Assembly: GCA_000403945.1 (NCBI GenBank)
Contig: APFI01000048.1
Span: forward strand, 1-5,909
Length of the DNA stretch: 5,909 nt
Reading direction: 5' to 3'
Origin: Desulfovibrio sp. Dsv1
GTDB lineage: Bacteria; Desulfobacterota; Desulfovibrionia; Desulfovibrionales; Desulfovibrionaceae
Under the pieces are notes generated by a model. That model worked only from the letters and a program-made list of their open reading frames with translations. It made no database searches and was not told the DNA's origin. Numbering within the stretch: the first letter of the stretch is position 1; the number at the start of each line of letters is the position of its first letter. Below are positions 1 through 5,819 of this stretch, one piece after another. The position numbers were made by a program, and so were the translations under genes.

Positions 1-6
1 GCTCAT
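1..6 (-). CDS. Transposase, first two codons only (partial, runs off the left edge)
   Basis: Only ATG AGC (Met-Ser) is present, reading leftward from 6 to 1. It is called by homology: the surrounding 61 bases match the right-hand copy, where the same ATG AGC continues as MSKYQGLTDEQ. Whether this copy is intact cannot be seen. Confidence 0.5.
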
Positions 7-61
7 GAAATTCGATTACACGATTTTCATGACTTTTTCTGGAATTATGAAATGACTTCTA
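1..61 (-). mobile_element. 5' end of an insertion sequence (left copy, transposase reads leftward out of the window)
   Basis: The first 61 bases are the reverse complement of 5820-5880 with only two differences (positions 14 and 19), about 59/61 identical. In the right copy this segment leads straight into a transposase start, so here too it is the upstream end of the same element, facing the opposite way. Reading leftward, the start codon ATG lies at 6-4 and the codon AGC at 3-1, after which the window stops. The segment is AT-rich compared with its surroundings. The shared part ends at 61, and CTAG (59-62) spans the junction. That fits the YTAR-type target of some IS5-group elements, but the matching target duplication at the far end of the element is out of view. 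Confidence 0.8.
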
Positions 62-172
62 GCCAGATAACCTCATAACGTAATCAGGTCATACATCATC
101 CCTGTGAAGGCGAGATATTACTGGGGTCAATACTTTGCTACTTCCACTCCGAAGCCACGGGCTTCACGCGAA
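61..172. other. Short gap between the IS end and the TRIC gene; one small hairpin
   Basis: No gene is seen here. The only structure is a perfect 6-bp inverted repeat at 151-165, gaagcc ACG ggcttc, just downstream of the TRIC stop codon. It could stabilise the 3' end of the minus-strand transcript. It is not followed by a T-run on that strand, so it is not a standard intrinsic terminator. Confidence 0.4.
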
Positions 173-802
173 TCAGGCCATGCCCCGGCGGCCGCCGCGC
201 CAGACCCGTAACAACACCACCAGCAGCACGCCGCCAAGAACGCACACATATCCCCATTCGCCGTTGGAGACCCACGCTAAAGACCGCACGGAAGGCAGCA
301 GGGCCAGAAGAATGGTCAGCATGCAGCCCAGAGCGGCGGCTGTGGCGTACCAGACTTCCTCCACAGCGCGAGCGGTGTCACCCAAGGCCACATCACGGAT
401 CAGACCGGGCGTCAGTCCCACCAACAGCCCCAGAATCAGCGCTCCTGCCGCTCTCAGATGCATGCCGCACAGGGTTCCCAGACAGGCCGTAAGTCCTAGG
501 CTCAAACTGTCCAGCCAGAAAAACAGGCGCTCGCCAAAACGCACCAGGCCGCCCGACACGGCCCCAGTCAAAGCCCCGGCCAGCACTACGCCCGGTAAGT
601 GGCGCATGACCAGCGCCACCCCGGCCGGTCCGTTGAGCAGGCCTTCCCGCAACAGCGCGCCGGACAGACCGCAAAGGCAGCCCAGCACGGCCGCGCCGGT
701 AATGTGCCCACCGTAGAGACGCCCCCGGCAGGAAGCGGCGGCGGCCAGCAAAAAACCGGCCGCCATGTCAAAAGTTCCAAACCAGCAGGGAAAACCGCTC
801 AT
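173..802 (-). CDS. TRIC/UPF0126 family membrane protein (YadS/YicG-like), probable small-solute or cation channel
   Basis: A 209-residue, very hydrophobic protein with about seven predicted membrane helices. It shows the tandem architecture of the TRIC/UPF0126 family (PF03458). The first half runs from about residue 9 (GTFDMAAGFLLAAA) through GLSGALLREGLL (45-56). The second starts near FFWLDSLSLGL (94-104) and reaches GLTPGLIRDVALGD (129-142), followed by the typical EVWYATAAALG (149-159). The glycine-rich G-x-GG-x-x-RD element is weakened: GLSGALLRE in the first repeat and GLTPGLIRD in the second. Bacterial relatives form cation channels, and some are proposed glycine transporters; the substrate here is unknown. 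The start codon lies 2 bp past the rny stop with no clear Shine-Dalgarno, so translation probably depends on ribosomes ending rny. It is the last gene before the left IS end. Confidence 0.8.
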   Translation of the reverse strand: MSGFPCWFGTFDMAAGFLLAAAASCRGRLYGGHITGAAVLGCLCGLSGALLREGLLNGPAGVALVMRHLPGVVLAGALTGAVSGGLVRFGERLFFWLDSLSLGLTACLGTLCGMHLRAAGALILGLLVGLTPGLIRDVALGDTARAVEEVWYATAAALGCMLTILLALLPSVRSLAWVSNGEWGYVCVLGGVLLVVLLRVWRGGRRGMA

Positions 803-804
803 AC

Positions 805-2364
805 CTATTTGGCGAAGCCCACAGCCCGCCGTTCGCGGATGACCGTGACCCGGATCTGGCCGGGATAGGTCAGGTTTTTCTCGATCTTTTCCGCGATATC
901 CTTGCAGAGGATATAGGTGGTGTCATCGTCCACATTTTCGGAATTGACCATGACCCGGATTTCGCGCCCCGCCTGGATGGCGTACGCCTTGCTCACACCG
1001 TCGAAGCTGGTGGCGATGCCCTCCAGGTCTTCCAAACGTTTGACGTAGTTCTCCAGCAATTCCTTGCGCGCGCCGGGCCGCGCCCCGGAGATGGAGTCCG
1101 CGGCCTGCACCAGTACGGCCAGAGCTGTGGAAGGCCGCTGATCTTCATGGTGGGCGGCAATGGCATGGATGATTTCCTGGCTTTCGTTATACTTTTTGGC
1201 CAGATCCGCGCCGATCAGTGCGTGCGGCCCCTCCACTTCGTGGTCAACGGCCTTGCCGATGTCGTGCAGCAAACCAGCGCGCTTGGCTTTTTTGACGTCC
1301 ATACCCAGTTCGGCGGCCATCATGCCGCAGAGCGCGGAAACCTCCAGCGAATGCTGGAGTACGTTCTGGGTAAAGGAGGTGCGGTACCGCAACTGTCCGA
1401 GCAGACGGACGATTTCCGGATGGATGCCGTGCACCCCGGCGTCGAAGGTGGCCTGCTCACCCACTTCGCGCACCTGGGTATCCAGCTCCTGTTCGCATTT
1501 CTGGACAATGTCCTCAATGCGGGCGGGGTGGATACGGCCGTCCTGAATCAGGCGCTCCAGGGCCATCCTGGCCACCTGCCGCCGCAAGGGGCTATACGCG
1601 GAAAGAATGACGGTCTCCGGCGTGTCGTCGATAATCAGGTCCACGCCGGTGGCAGCCTCCAAGGCGCGGATGTTGCGGCCCTCGCGGCCGATGATTCGTC
1701 CTTTCATGTCTTCGCTGGGCAGGGGCACGGCCGTGACCGTCTGCTCGTTCACATAGTCTCCGGCATAGCGTTGAATGACGTTGCAAAGGATTTCCTTGGC
1801 CTTGCGGTCGGCGGTTTCGCGGGCTTCCATTTCGATCTGACGGATCATCCGCGCCGACTCGTGGCGGGTTTTCGCCTCAATTTCCGAGAAAAGGCGCTCT
1901 TTGGCTTCCTCGGCGGTAAAGCCCGCGATCTGGGTCAGACGCTGTTCCTGCTCCTGAATGCGGGTCTGCAAAAATTCTTCGGATTCGGCCAGTTGGCGTT
2001 CCTTGCGGGCCAGATCCTTTTCCGTGCTCAGGAGTTCATGCTCCTTCTCGGTGGCCTTTTCCAGTTTATCCTCAAGGCGGCTGCCCATCTCGTCCAGCTT
2101 GCGTTCCCGGAGCTTGACCTCGCGTTCCCGTTCCTTGAATTCGTTTTCCAATTCACGTTTCTGGTTGAACAAATCGTCCTGCCCCTGGAGCAAAATCTCT
2201 TTTTTTTGGGCTTGCGCCTCTTTGCGCGCCTCCTCCACAATGCGCTTCGCCAGCTCATCGGCGTCGCCGATACGCTTGGTGGTCACCCAACGGTGCACCA
2301 GAGTGCCGGCCGATACCCCCACTAGCACGGCTGCCGCAAACGCGAGAATAAACAGAAAATCCAT
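805..2364 (-). CDS. rny: Ribonuclease Y
   Basis: A 519-residue RNase Y, the membrane-anchored endoribonuclease that starts mRNA decay, of usual length for the family. The order is complete: an N-terminal membrane helix (about 3-27), a long charged coiled coil (about 35-200), a KH RNA-binding domain with the GRIIGREGRNIRALE loop (222-236), and an HD phosphohydrolase domain. Metal-site candidates are H338 (in LQHSLEV), the HD pair H367-D368 (in LLHDIGKAVDHE), H405/H406 (AAHHED) and D423 (AADSIS). The C-terminal part (about 440-519) also matches the family. The start is supported by AAGAGAGG at 2380-2373, 8 nt before ATG. The 6S RNA gene lies upstream and the TRIC gene follows after 2 bp. All expected catalytic residues are present. 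Confidence 0.96.
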   Translation of the reverse strand: MDFLFILAFAAAVLVGVSAGTLVHRWVTTKRIGDADELAKRIVEEARKEAQAQKKEILLQGQDDLFNQKRELENEFKEREREVKLRERKLDEMGSRLEDKLEKATEKEHELLSTEKDLARKERQLAESEEFLQTRIQEQEQRLTQIAGFTAEEAKERLFSEIEAKTRHESARMIRQIEMEARETADRKAKEILCNVIQRYAGDYVNEQTVTAVPLPSEDMKGRIIGREGRNIRALEAATGVDLIIDDTPETVILSAYSPLRRQVARMALERLIQDGRIHPARIEDIVQKCEQELDTQVREVGEQATFDAGVHGIHPEIVRLLGQLRYRTSFTQNVLQHSLEVSALCGMMAAELGMDVKKAKRAGLLHDIGKAVDHEVEGPHALIGADLAKKYNESQEIIHAIAAHHEDQRPSTALAVLVQAADSISGARPGARKELLENYVKRLEDLEGIATSFDGVSKAYAIQAGREIRVMVNSENVDDDTTYILCKDIAEKIEKNLTYPGQIRVTVIRERRAVGFAK

Positions 2365-2549
2365 GAAACCAGCCTCTCTTTAGATACGGGCATAGTGCCC
2401 GGCAGACAACGGCAGCCACAACAAAGCACAACCGCCGCAGATTGCCCCCGGAGAGCGTGAACCCTGTGGCTGGCTGCCGGCGATACCGGCACAAAGGATG
2501 CACTGCGTGAAGAGGCCGCCCGGAACCGGTGCCCGCAAGAGAATTCCGT
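2365..2549 (-). other. Structured leader region between the 6S RNA and rny
   Basis: There is no protein gene in these 185 bases. On the minus strand they hold several possible hairpins: GCCGG-loop-CCGGC at 2490-2476, and GGGCA CTA TGCCC at 2400-2388, just upstream of the rny ribosome binding site. There is also a distant 8-bp inverted repeat, cagccaca at 2413-2420 against tgtggctg at 2465-2472. These could shape the rny 5' untranslated region. I recognise no riboswitch class. TTGTCT (2409-2404) and TATCTA (2386-2381) are 17 bp apart, but a start from them would fall on the ribosome binding site, so I do not call a promoter. Confidence 0.35.
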
Positions 2550-2579
2550 AAAAAACACTGGCGTAATCCCCAGAGCGCC
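2550..2579 (-). terminator. Candidate intrinsic terminator of the 6S RNA transcript
   Basis: On the minus strand GGCG (2579-2576) can pair with CGCC (2563-2560). This is extended by CAC/GTG outside with one bulged base, and then a run of six T at 2555-2550. The stem uses bases that also form the 3' strand of the 6S closing helix (2578-2567), so the two folds exclude each other. The 12-base loop is long, and the hairpin is only moderately convincing. Confidence 0.45.
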
Positions 2580-2743
2580 GTGTCATGTCTGCGGTGCAGA
2601 ACCTGGTTGCCCAGGTCGGGCGCCCGTGTGCTTTTCTCAGGTTTCCCGCACGAATCGGGCATGCACACAAAAAGCAGAGACAGCACCCATTGTTACGACT
2701 TGTCAGGTTAGCACCGAGACATAAATCACGCACACCCCAGGGA
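2567..2743 (-). ncRNA. ssrS: 6S RNA (regulator of RNA polymerase)
   Basis: About 177 nt, close to the usual 6S length, between zapA and rny. The ends form a 12-pair closing helix with G-U wobbles: UCCCUGGGGUGU (2743-2732) against GCGCUCUGGGGA (2578-2567). Inside, the order matches the family: a loosely paired central region, a distal arm GUGUGCAUGCCCG...CGGGAAACCUGAG (about 2668-2636; inner stem CCCG 2659-2656 with CGGG 2648-2645), then in the 3' half of the bubble the small hairpin GACCUGG GCAA CCAGGUU (2617-2600). It resembles the E. coli and consensus 6S sequences at GUGCAUGCCCG, GGGAAaCCU and ACCUUGAAC/GGUUC-like positions. 6S RNA mimics an open promoter and sequesters housekeeping holoenzyme in slow growth. 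The 5' end is about 15 nt after the zapA stop, so it is probably processed from a zapA transcript or made from a promoter inside zapA (TAAAAT at 2780-2775 is a weak candidate -10). Linkage to zapA is also known in gammaproteobacteria. Exact ends are approximate. Confidence 0.88.
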
Positions 2744-2758
2744 AATCGTCAAAAGAGC

Positions 2759-3031
2759 CTACACGGACTCCTCTATTTTAGAAAGCAGTGAATTGATGCG
2801 ATCCTGCACATCATCCAGCTTTATCTTCAACTGCAATAAATCATCCGCCAGACCAAGGGCCAGAAAGGTCAGCAAAATATCCTTGCTTTGCCCTCCGTGG
2901 GACCTCAGTTTTTGGTCTGCAAACCGTTCTTCCATCAACCGCACGGCGCGTTGTACCCGCTCCATGTCGGCACCGGGTTTGAATGAAATCTCAAGCCCGA
3001 GAACAGTAAAGTTGATGTTTTCCTGATTCAC
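2759..3031 (-). CDS. zapA: Cell division protein ZapA
   Basis: A 90-residue ZapA, which cross-links FtsZ protofilaments and stabilises the Z ring at midcell. The N-terminal part (INFTVLGLEISFKPG, 6-20) is the conserved beta-strand head, followed by an amphipathic helix MERVQRAVRLMEERF (23-37). The C-terminal half (50-88) is the dimerising helix, with LALGLADDLLQLK and a heptad-rich end. The start is GTG, because an in-frame TAG (the zapB stop) lies only three codons upstream and the next in-frame ATG (residue 23) would remove the conserved head. The Shine-Dalgarno is weak (GAG at 3043-3041), which suggests coupling to zapB. The 6S RNA begins 15 nt after the stop. Confidence 0.9.
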   Translation of the reverse strand: MNQENINFTVLGLEISFKPGADMERVQRAVRLMEERFADQKLRSHGGQSKDILLTFLALGLADDLLQLKIKLDDVQDRINSLLSKIEESV

Positions 3032-3037
3032 AAAAAT

Positions 3038-3283
3038 CTACTCAACACTGTCGTGCTCTTGAATACGGCGCAGCAGGGCGTCAATGCGCTTGAGCGCTTC
3101 GACGCGCAAATGTTCCTCCTGTGTCAGAGCATCGTGCAGCTTGCGGTTTTCCTCTTCCAGAACGGCCTTTTCCGCCACAATAGCGGAGGACTCGGCACGG
3201 AGGCGGACATTTTCCGCTGCGAGGCGGTCCAGTCTGTCCAAAAGTTCCGTAACACGGGATTCAAGCTGTTCCAGAAGTTCCAT
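3038..3283 (-). CDS. zapB: ZapB-like cell division coiled-coil protein
   Basis: An 81-residue protein that is almost one coiled coil, from MELLEQLESRVTELLDRLDR through AENVRLRAESSAIVAEKAVL to ENRKLHDALTQEEHLRVEAL, ending in RIQEHDSVE. Length and heptads fit ZapB, the cytoplasmic partner of ZapA that forms a layer inside the Z ring. Position directly before zapA supports this, though coiled coils are weak evidence of orthology alone. The start at 3283 is chosen because homologous coiled coil begins there; the reading frame stays open to 3484, but that upstream stretch (rich in Gly, Arg and Cys) does not look like protein. No clear Shine-Dalgarno precedes the ATG. The zapB stop and the zapA GTG are in the same frame. 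Confidence 0.8.
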   Translation of the reverse strand: MELLEQLESRVTELLDRLDRLAAENVRLRAESSAIVAEKAVLEEENRKLHDALTQEEHLRVEALKRIDALLRRIQEHDSVE

Positions 3284-3289
3284 GACTTT

Positions 3290-3318
3290 TAGATAGCACC
3301 GGCCCCCAGCCTTGGCAA
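3290..3318 (-). promoter_or_regulatory. Candidate sigma-70 promoter for zapB-zapA-6S RNA
   Basis: On the minus strand TTGCCA (3318-3313) and TATCTA (3295-3290) are separated by exactly 17 bp, each with four matches to the sigma-70 consensus. The predicted transcription start falls on or next to the zapB ATG at 3283, which would make the mRNA leaderless. That would agree with the missing Shine-Dalgarno, but both boxes are imperfect. Confidence 0.35.
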
Positions 3319-3387
3319 GAATGGAAGTCTTGTACGGACAAAAAAGCCGTCCCTTTGCGGCGTCGCGGCCCCCCCGGAGACGTCCTG

Positions 3388-3425
3388 AAAAGCCGTTTTC
3401 GTCGAATATAAGGAACGAAAGCCGC
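3388..3425 (-). terminator. Candidate terminator between glmU and zapB
   Basis: On the minus strand GCGGCTTTCGT (3425-3415) faces ACGAAAACGGC (3402-3392) across a 12-base AT-rich loop, with 9 of 11 positions paired, followed by TTTT (3391-3388). It would separate glmU transcription from the zapB cluster. The two mismatches and the short T-run make it moderate. Confidence 0.4.
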
Positions 3426-3770
3426 ACGTAAATCGGCCGCAACGATGGCGGCAATAATGCGGAAATATTACGAAATAGCGGCATGCGGTGCGAGTGAATG
3501 TTTTACACTCTTTCCGTCCGCGCCACAGTTATTTTTTCCCGGGCAATGCGGCAGCTGTGTTACGGCACAACGCCGGCACTCCATCTCTTTCGGAGGAAAT
3601 TCTTATGACGCCCGCAAGCTGCGCCAGCCGTTGGACTGCAAGGCATTACGGAAGCAACCGAAGGCGGATCGCAGAGCCGTTCCCGTTGGGTGAGGCAGCG
3701 AATTCGTACGGGCATCGGCAGCAGAGATGGCGACAGCTAACCCGTAGTGCTACAGCACAACGCCGTCCCG
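3426..3770. other. Intergenic region downstream of glmU
   Basis: These 345 bases contain no convincing gene on either strand; the short open frames lack family resemblance and ribosome binding sites. What it holds is an imperfect copy of the end of glmU (3561-3610), part of the second copy (3751-3770), a small hairpin gtgct AC agcac (3747-3758) and a weak inverted repeat gagtg/cactc (3493-3511). The mosaic look suggests a repeat-rich spacer. Confidence 0.5.
3561..3610 (-). repeat. Imperfect 50-bp direct repeat, copy 1 (matches 3751-3800)
   Basis: Ungapped alignment with 3751-3800 at an offset of 190 bases gives 39 matches in 50 (78%). The blocks GCACAACGCCG and AATTCTT-TGACG are the best kept. 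Read on the minus strand it would encode GRHKNFLRKRWSAGVVP, and GlmU in copy 2 reads GRQKNFSRRG. No start or ribosome binding site makes copy 1 a gene. Confidence 0.6.
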
Positions 3771-3800
3771 CTATCCCCTTCGGGAAAAATTCTTCTGACG
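3751..3800 (-). repeat. Imperfect 50-bp direct repeat, copy 2 (covers the last codons and stop of glmU)
   Basis: This is the partner of 3561-3610. It spans the last nine or so codons of glmU, its TAG stop (3773-3771) and 20 bases beyond. Either the 3' end of glmU has been partly duplicated downstream, or both are copies of a dispersed repeat that supplies the end of the gene. Confidence 0.6.
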
Positions 3801-5123
3801 TCCACGGGCTATGCCCATTTCATCAGCGGGCACGTCCTTGGTGATGACTGAACCCGCGCCCACCAGAGCGTTGTCGCCCACGCTGACCGGTGCCACCAGG
3901 GCCGTATTGCTGCCGATAAAGGCTTTTTCCCCGATGCTGGTCTGATATTTGTGCTTGCCGTCGTAATTGCAGGTAATGGTCCCCGCACCGATGTTCGCGC
4001 CCGCGCCGATCCGGGCGTCGCCCAGATAGCTCAGGTGGTTGGCCTTGGCCCCCTTGCCTAGGCAGGCCTTTTTCAGCTCCACGAAATTGCCCACGTGGGA
4101 TTCGGCATCTAGCTCCGTGCCGGGGCGCAAACGCGCAAAAGGTCCCACCAGCGCGCCCGCGCCCACACGTGCCCCCTCAAGGTGCGAGAAAGAACGGATT
4201 TCCGCGCCCTCGCGAATCAGACAGTCGCGCACCACGCAATGCGATGCCACGGAAGCGCCGCGCTGAATTTCCGTGCGTCCACAGATTTCACAGGGGCCGG
4301 TCAGTTCCGCGCCAGGCTCAATCCGAGCCTGCGGGCTCACGCGGATCAGGTCCGGCGCGTGCAGGATCACGCCCGAGTCCAAAAGCTGTTCCGCCGTGCG
4401 GGCACGCAGCAACTCTTCCATGCGGGAGAGTTCCAGCGGGGAATTGACGCCCAGCAGACTGTCGTCCCGTCCGCACTCCACGCCGCGCACGGTATAGTTT
4501 TCGGCCACAGCCAGACCGATGAGGTCGGTGATGTAATACTCGCCGCTCCTGTTGTCGTTGCTCAGACGCGGCAGCAGGCTTTCCACGACGGCCAAGCTGA
4601 ACTGATACATGCCCGCGTTGACTTCGCCGCTTTCCGGGCCGTGGCGGGCCAGATCATAATCCTTGGCCTCCACAATGCCGAGCACCCGCCCCTGTTTGCG
4701 CACCACCCGGCCATAAGCGCCGGGATTGTCCAGCACAATGGTGGCGAAAGCCAGTTCCGCGCCAGTCGCTTCGGCCAGAAAGTCACGCACCAGCGTCTCG
4801 GAAAGCAGGGGCGCGTCGCCGTTGACCACCAACAAATGGGTGCAGCCCGCCTCGGAAAGCGCGGGCAGAGCCCGCATCAGGGCGTGCCCTGTGCCAAGCT
4901 GCTCGGTCTGGAAGATCAGGCGCGCGTCTGGAAAGGCCGCCTCCACCATTTCAGCCCGGTGGCCCACCACCATCCAGATTTCTTCATCAAAAACCGGGCG
5001 CAGGGCCGCGCGCACATAGGTCAGCATGGACTCGCCCAGCAGGGTCTGCAAAACTTTGGGGCGGTCCGAATGCATGCGGGTACCCTTGCCCGCCGCCAGA
5101 ATAAGCGCCATATTTTTCGACAT
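3771..5123 (-). CDS. glmU: Bifunctional GlmU: UDP-GlcNAc pyrophosphorylase / GlcN-1-P acetyltransferase
   Basis: A 450-residue GlmU making UDP-GlcNAc from glucosamine-1-phosphate, acetyl-CoA and UTP, the precursor of peptidoglycan and lipopolysaccharide. The N-terminal uridyltransferase domain has LAAGKGTRM (9-17), K23, QLGTGHA (76-82), NGDAP (101-105) with Mg ligand D103, EVNAG (167-171) and GVN with Mg ligand N227. The C-terminal left-handed beta-helix (about 250-440) has hexapeptide repeats, FARLRPG (329-335, R333), NHLSYLGD with catalytic H363, and NYDG (386-389). Numbering agrees with the E. coli enzyme at R333, H363 and N227. The start at 5123 is chosen by AAGGAG (5136-5131) 7 nt upstream; the frame is open to 5321, but that part has no GlmU similarity. 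The last residues after GRQKN (FSRRG) differ from the usual tail and lie in a repeat. Confidence 0.97.
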   Translation of the reverse strand: MSKNMALILAAGKGTRMHSDRPKVLQTLLGESMLTYVRAALRPVFDEEIWMVVGHRAEMVEAAFPDARLIFQTEQLGTGHALMRALPALSEAGCTHLLVVNGDAPLLSETLVRDFLAEATGAELAFATIVLDNPGAYGRVVRKQGRVLGIVEAKDYDLARHGPESGEVNAGMYQFSLAVVESLLPRLSNDNRSGEYYITDLIGLAVAENYTVRGVECGRDDSLLGVNSPLELSRMEELLRARTAEQLLDSGVILHAPDLIRVSPQARIEPGAELTGPCEICGRTEIQRGASVASHCVVRDCLIREGAEIRSFSHLEGARVGAGALVGPFARLRPGTELDAESHVGNFVELKKACLGKGAKANHLSYLGDARIGAGANIGAGTITCNYDGKHKYQTSIGEKAFIGSNTALVAPVSVGDNALVGAGSVITKDVPADEMGIARGRQKNFSRRG

Positions 5124-5130
5124 AGATTTT

Positions 5131-5136
5131 CTCCTT
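5131..5136 (-). promoter_or_regulatory. Ribosome binding site that fixes the glmU start
   Basis: AAGGAG on the minus strand, 7 nt before ATG at 5123. It decides against the longer reading frame that opens at 5321. Confidence 0.85.
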
Positions 5137-5197
5137 GAGCATTTCATGGCAATGCGTTGGAGACAAAGCATTGCGGAGTCTCTGACGCATGTCGCGC

Positions 5198-5222
5198 GCA
5201 GGGCGCTCCAGCACCGCCCTGC
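5198..5222 (-). promoter_or_regulatory. Strong hairpin in the glmU leader
   Basis: On the minus strand GCAGGGCG (5222-5215) pairs perfectly over 8 bp with CGCCCTGC (5205-5198), with a 9-base loop. It lies about 75-100 nt before the glmU start and is not followed by a T-run, so it is a possible RNA structure rather than a terminator. The rest of the leader (5124-5368) shows no riboswitch that I recognise, and no clear sigma-70 promoter. Confidence 0.4.
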
Positions 5223-5368
5223 CGGCGGCAAAACGAAATAGCGCAGGCAGAGCAGCAATAGCCTCTTAACCGGCTTTGGGCAAGACAGCGGTGCGCACGG
5301 CAGCCAAAAGACAGTTCGCACAAGCGTTACGCAAAGGAATCGGAAGACCTGTCTGCCAGTATGCTCAG

Positions 5369-5391
5369 AAAAATCAGCGAGGGTTGCGCTG
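5369..5391 (-). terminator. Small intrinsic terminator downstream of the XRE pseudogene
   Basis: On the minus strand CAGCG (5391-5387), a 7-base loop and CGCTG (5379-5375), then A and five T (5373-5369). It sits 11 bases past the stop of the regulator remnant and would keep its transcription out of glmU. The stem is short (5 bp). Confidence 0.5.
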
Positions 5392-5402
5392 TTGGCGCGC
5401 TC

Positions 5403-5722
5403 CTACAGGCGGACCAAGCGTTCGCGCAGGTCGGCGTTCCGGTTCCGAAGCCGACGATTTTCGTCCCAAGCCCGATCCAGTCGCTCCAGCAGTTCGTCCC
5501 GCTGCGCTTCCACTTCAGAGAGTTTTGTCTCCAGTTTCAGGCAGGCGCGCACAGTTCGCGCCCCCGCCTCCGGCAACAACCGGCACCGCTGACGCGTCCG
5601 ACCGGGCATCTGAGCTTCCGCTCATATGCGCCCACCGCTGCCTTGCTCACGCCGATCCGTTTGCTGAATTCATCCTGGGAGGCATTGTCTCGGAAGAGTT
5701 TCAACCTTTCTCCGATGGTCAT
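5403..5722 (-). pseudogene. XRE-family HTH regulator with coiled-coil tail, frameshifted and probably deleted internally
   Basis: Two reading frames give the two halves of one protein. From ATG at 5722 the first reads MTIGERLKLFRDNASQDEFS KRIGVSKAAVGAYER, the first three helices of an XRE/lambda-repressor HTH domain including the recognition helix. After residue 35 the sense is lost, and the frame runs on to a stop at 5539-5537. A +1-shifted frame picks up from about 5609 as PEAGARTVRACLKLETKLSE, then a coiled coil (EAQRDELLERLDRAWDENRR) ending at TAG 5405-5403. The last two helices of the HTH fold are absent between the halves, so a deletion as well as a frameshift is likely. Such regulators bind DNA as dimers; this one could at most give a truncated product. 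It lies about 100 bp from the right IS end. Confidence 0.7.
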
Positions 5723-5734
5723 AGGTTTCCAGCA

Positions 5735-5755
5735 GTTTCGTCCGCGAACCGAAAC
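5735..5755. promoter_or_regulatory. Inverted repeat upstream of the XRE remnant (possible operator)
   Basis: gtttcg (5735-5740) and cgaaac (5750-5755) are perfect 6-bp arms with 9 bases between, just ahead of the regulator start at 5722. XRE regulators often control their own promoters from such sites. The arms are short, so chance is possible. Confidence 0.3.
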
Positions 5756-5819
5756 GGCCCCCCCGATCCAACGTAGAGATCACGAGATATGCCGCCTTTT
5801 AGAGCCAGATAGATATTTT

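Noticed and set aside
1..61. The inverted repeat as an invertase, Xer/dif or tyrosine-recombinase site; inside it tcatgaaattcg and cgattttcatga form near-perfect 12-bp arms around 6 bases.
   Set aside because: The right copy leads directly into a transposase start with an IS5-type N-terminus, so both are IS ends. The inner symmetry is less good in the right copy.
1147..2325. 392-codon open frame on the plus strand.
   Set aside because: It lies entirely antisense to rny, whose domains and catalytic residues are complete. The composition is that of a shadow frame.
2381..2409. Promoter for rny, TTGTCT and TATCTA with 17-bp spacing.
   Set aside because: Transcription would begin inside the rny ribosome binding site, and a hairpin fills the spacer.
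2255..2733. Overlapping open frames on the minus strand between zapA and rny.
   Set aside because: They run across the 6S RNA and its terminator, with no ribosome binding sites or family resemblance.
3284..3484. 67-residue N-terminal extension of ZapB.
   Set aside because: The coiled coil begins at the inner ATG. The upstream part contains a candidate terminator and promoter and does not look like protein.
4182..5138. 318-codon open frame on the plus strand.
   Set aside because: It is antisense to glmU, has no family resemblance and reflects the codon bias of the real gene.
5124..5321. 66-residue N-terminal extension of GlmU.
   Set aside because: The good ribosome binding site at 5136-5131 and the family length of 450 residues place the start at 5123.
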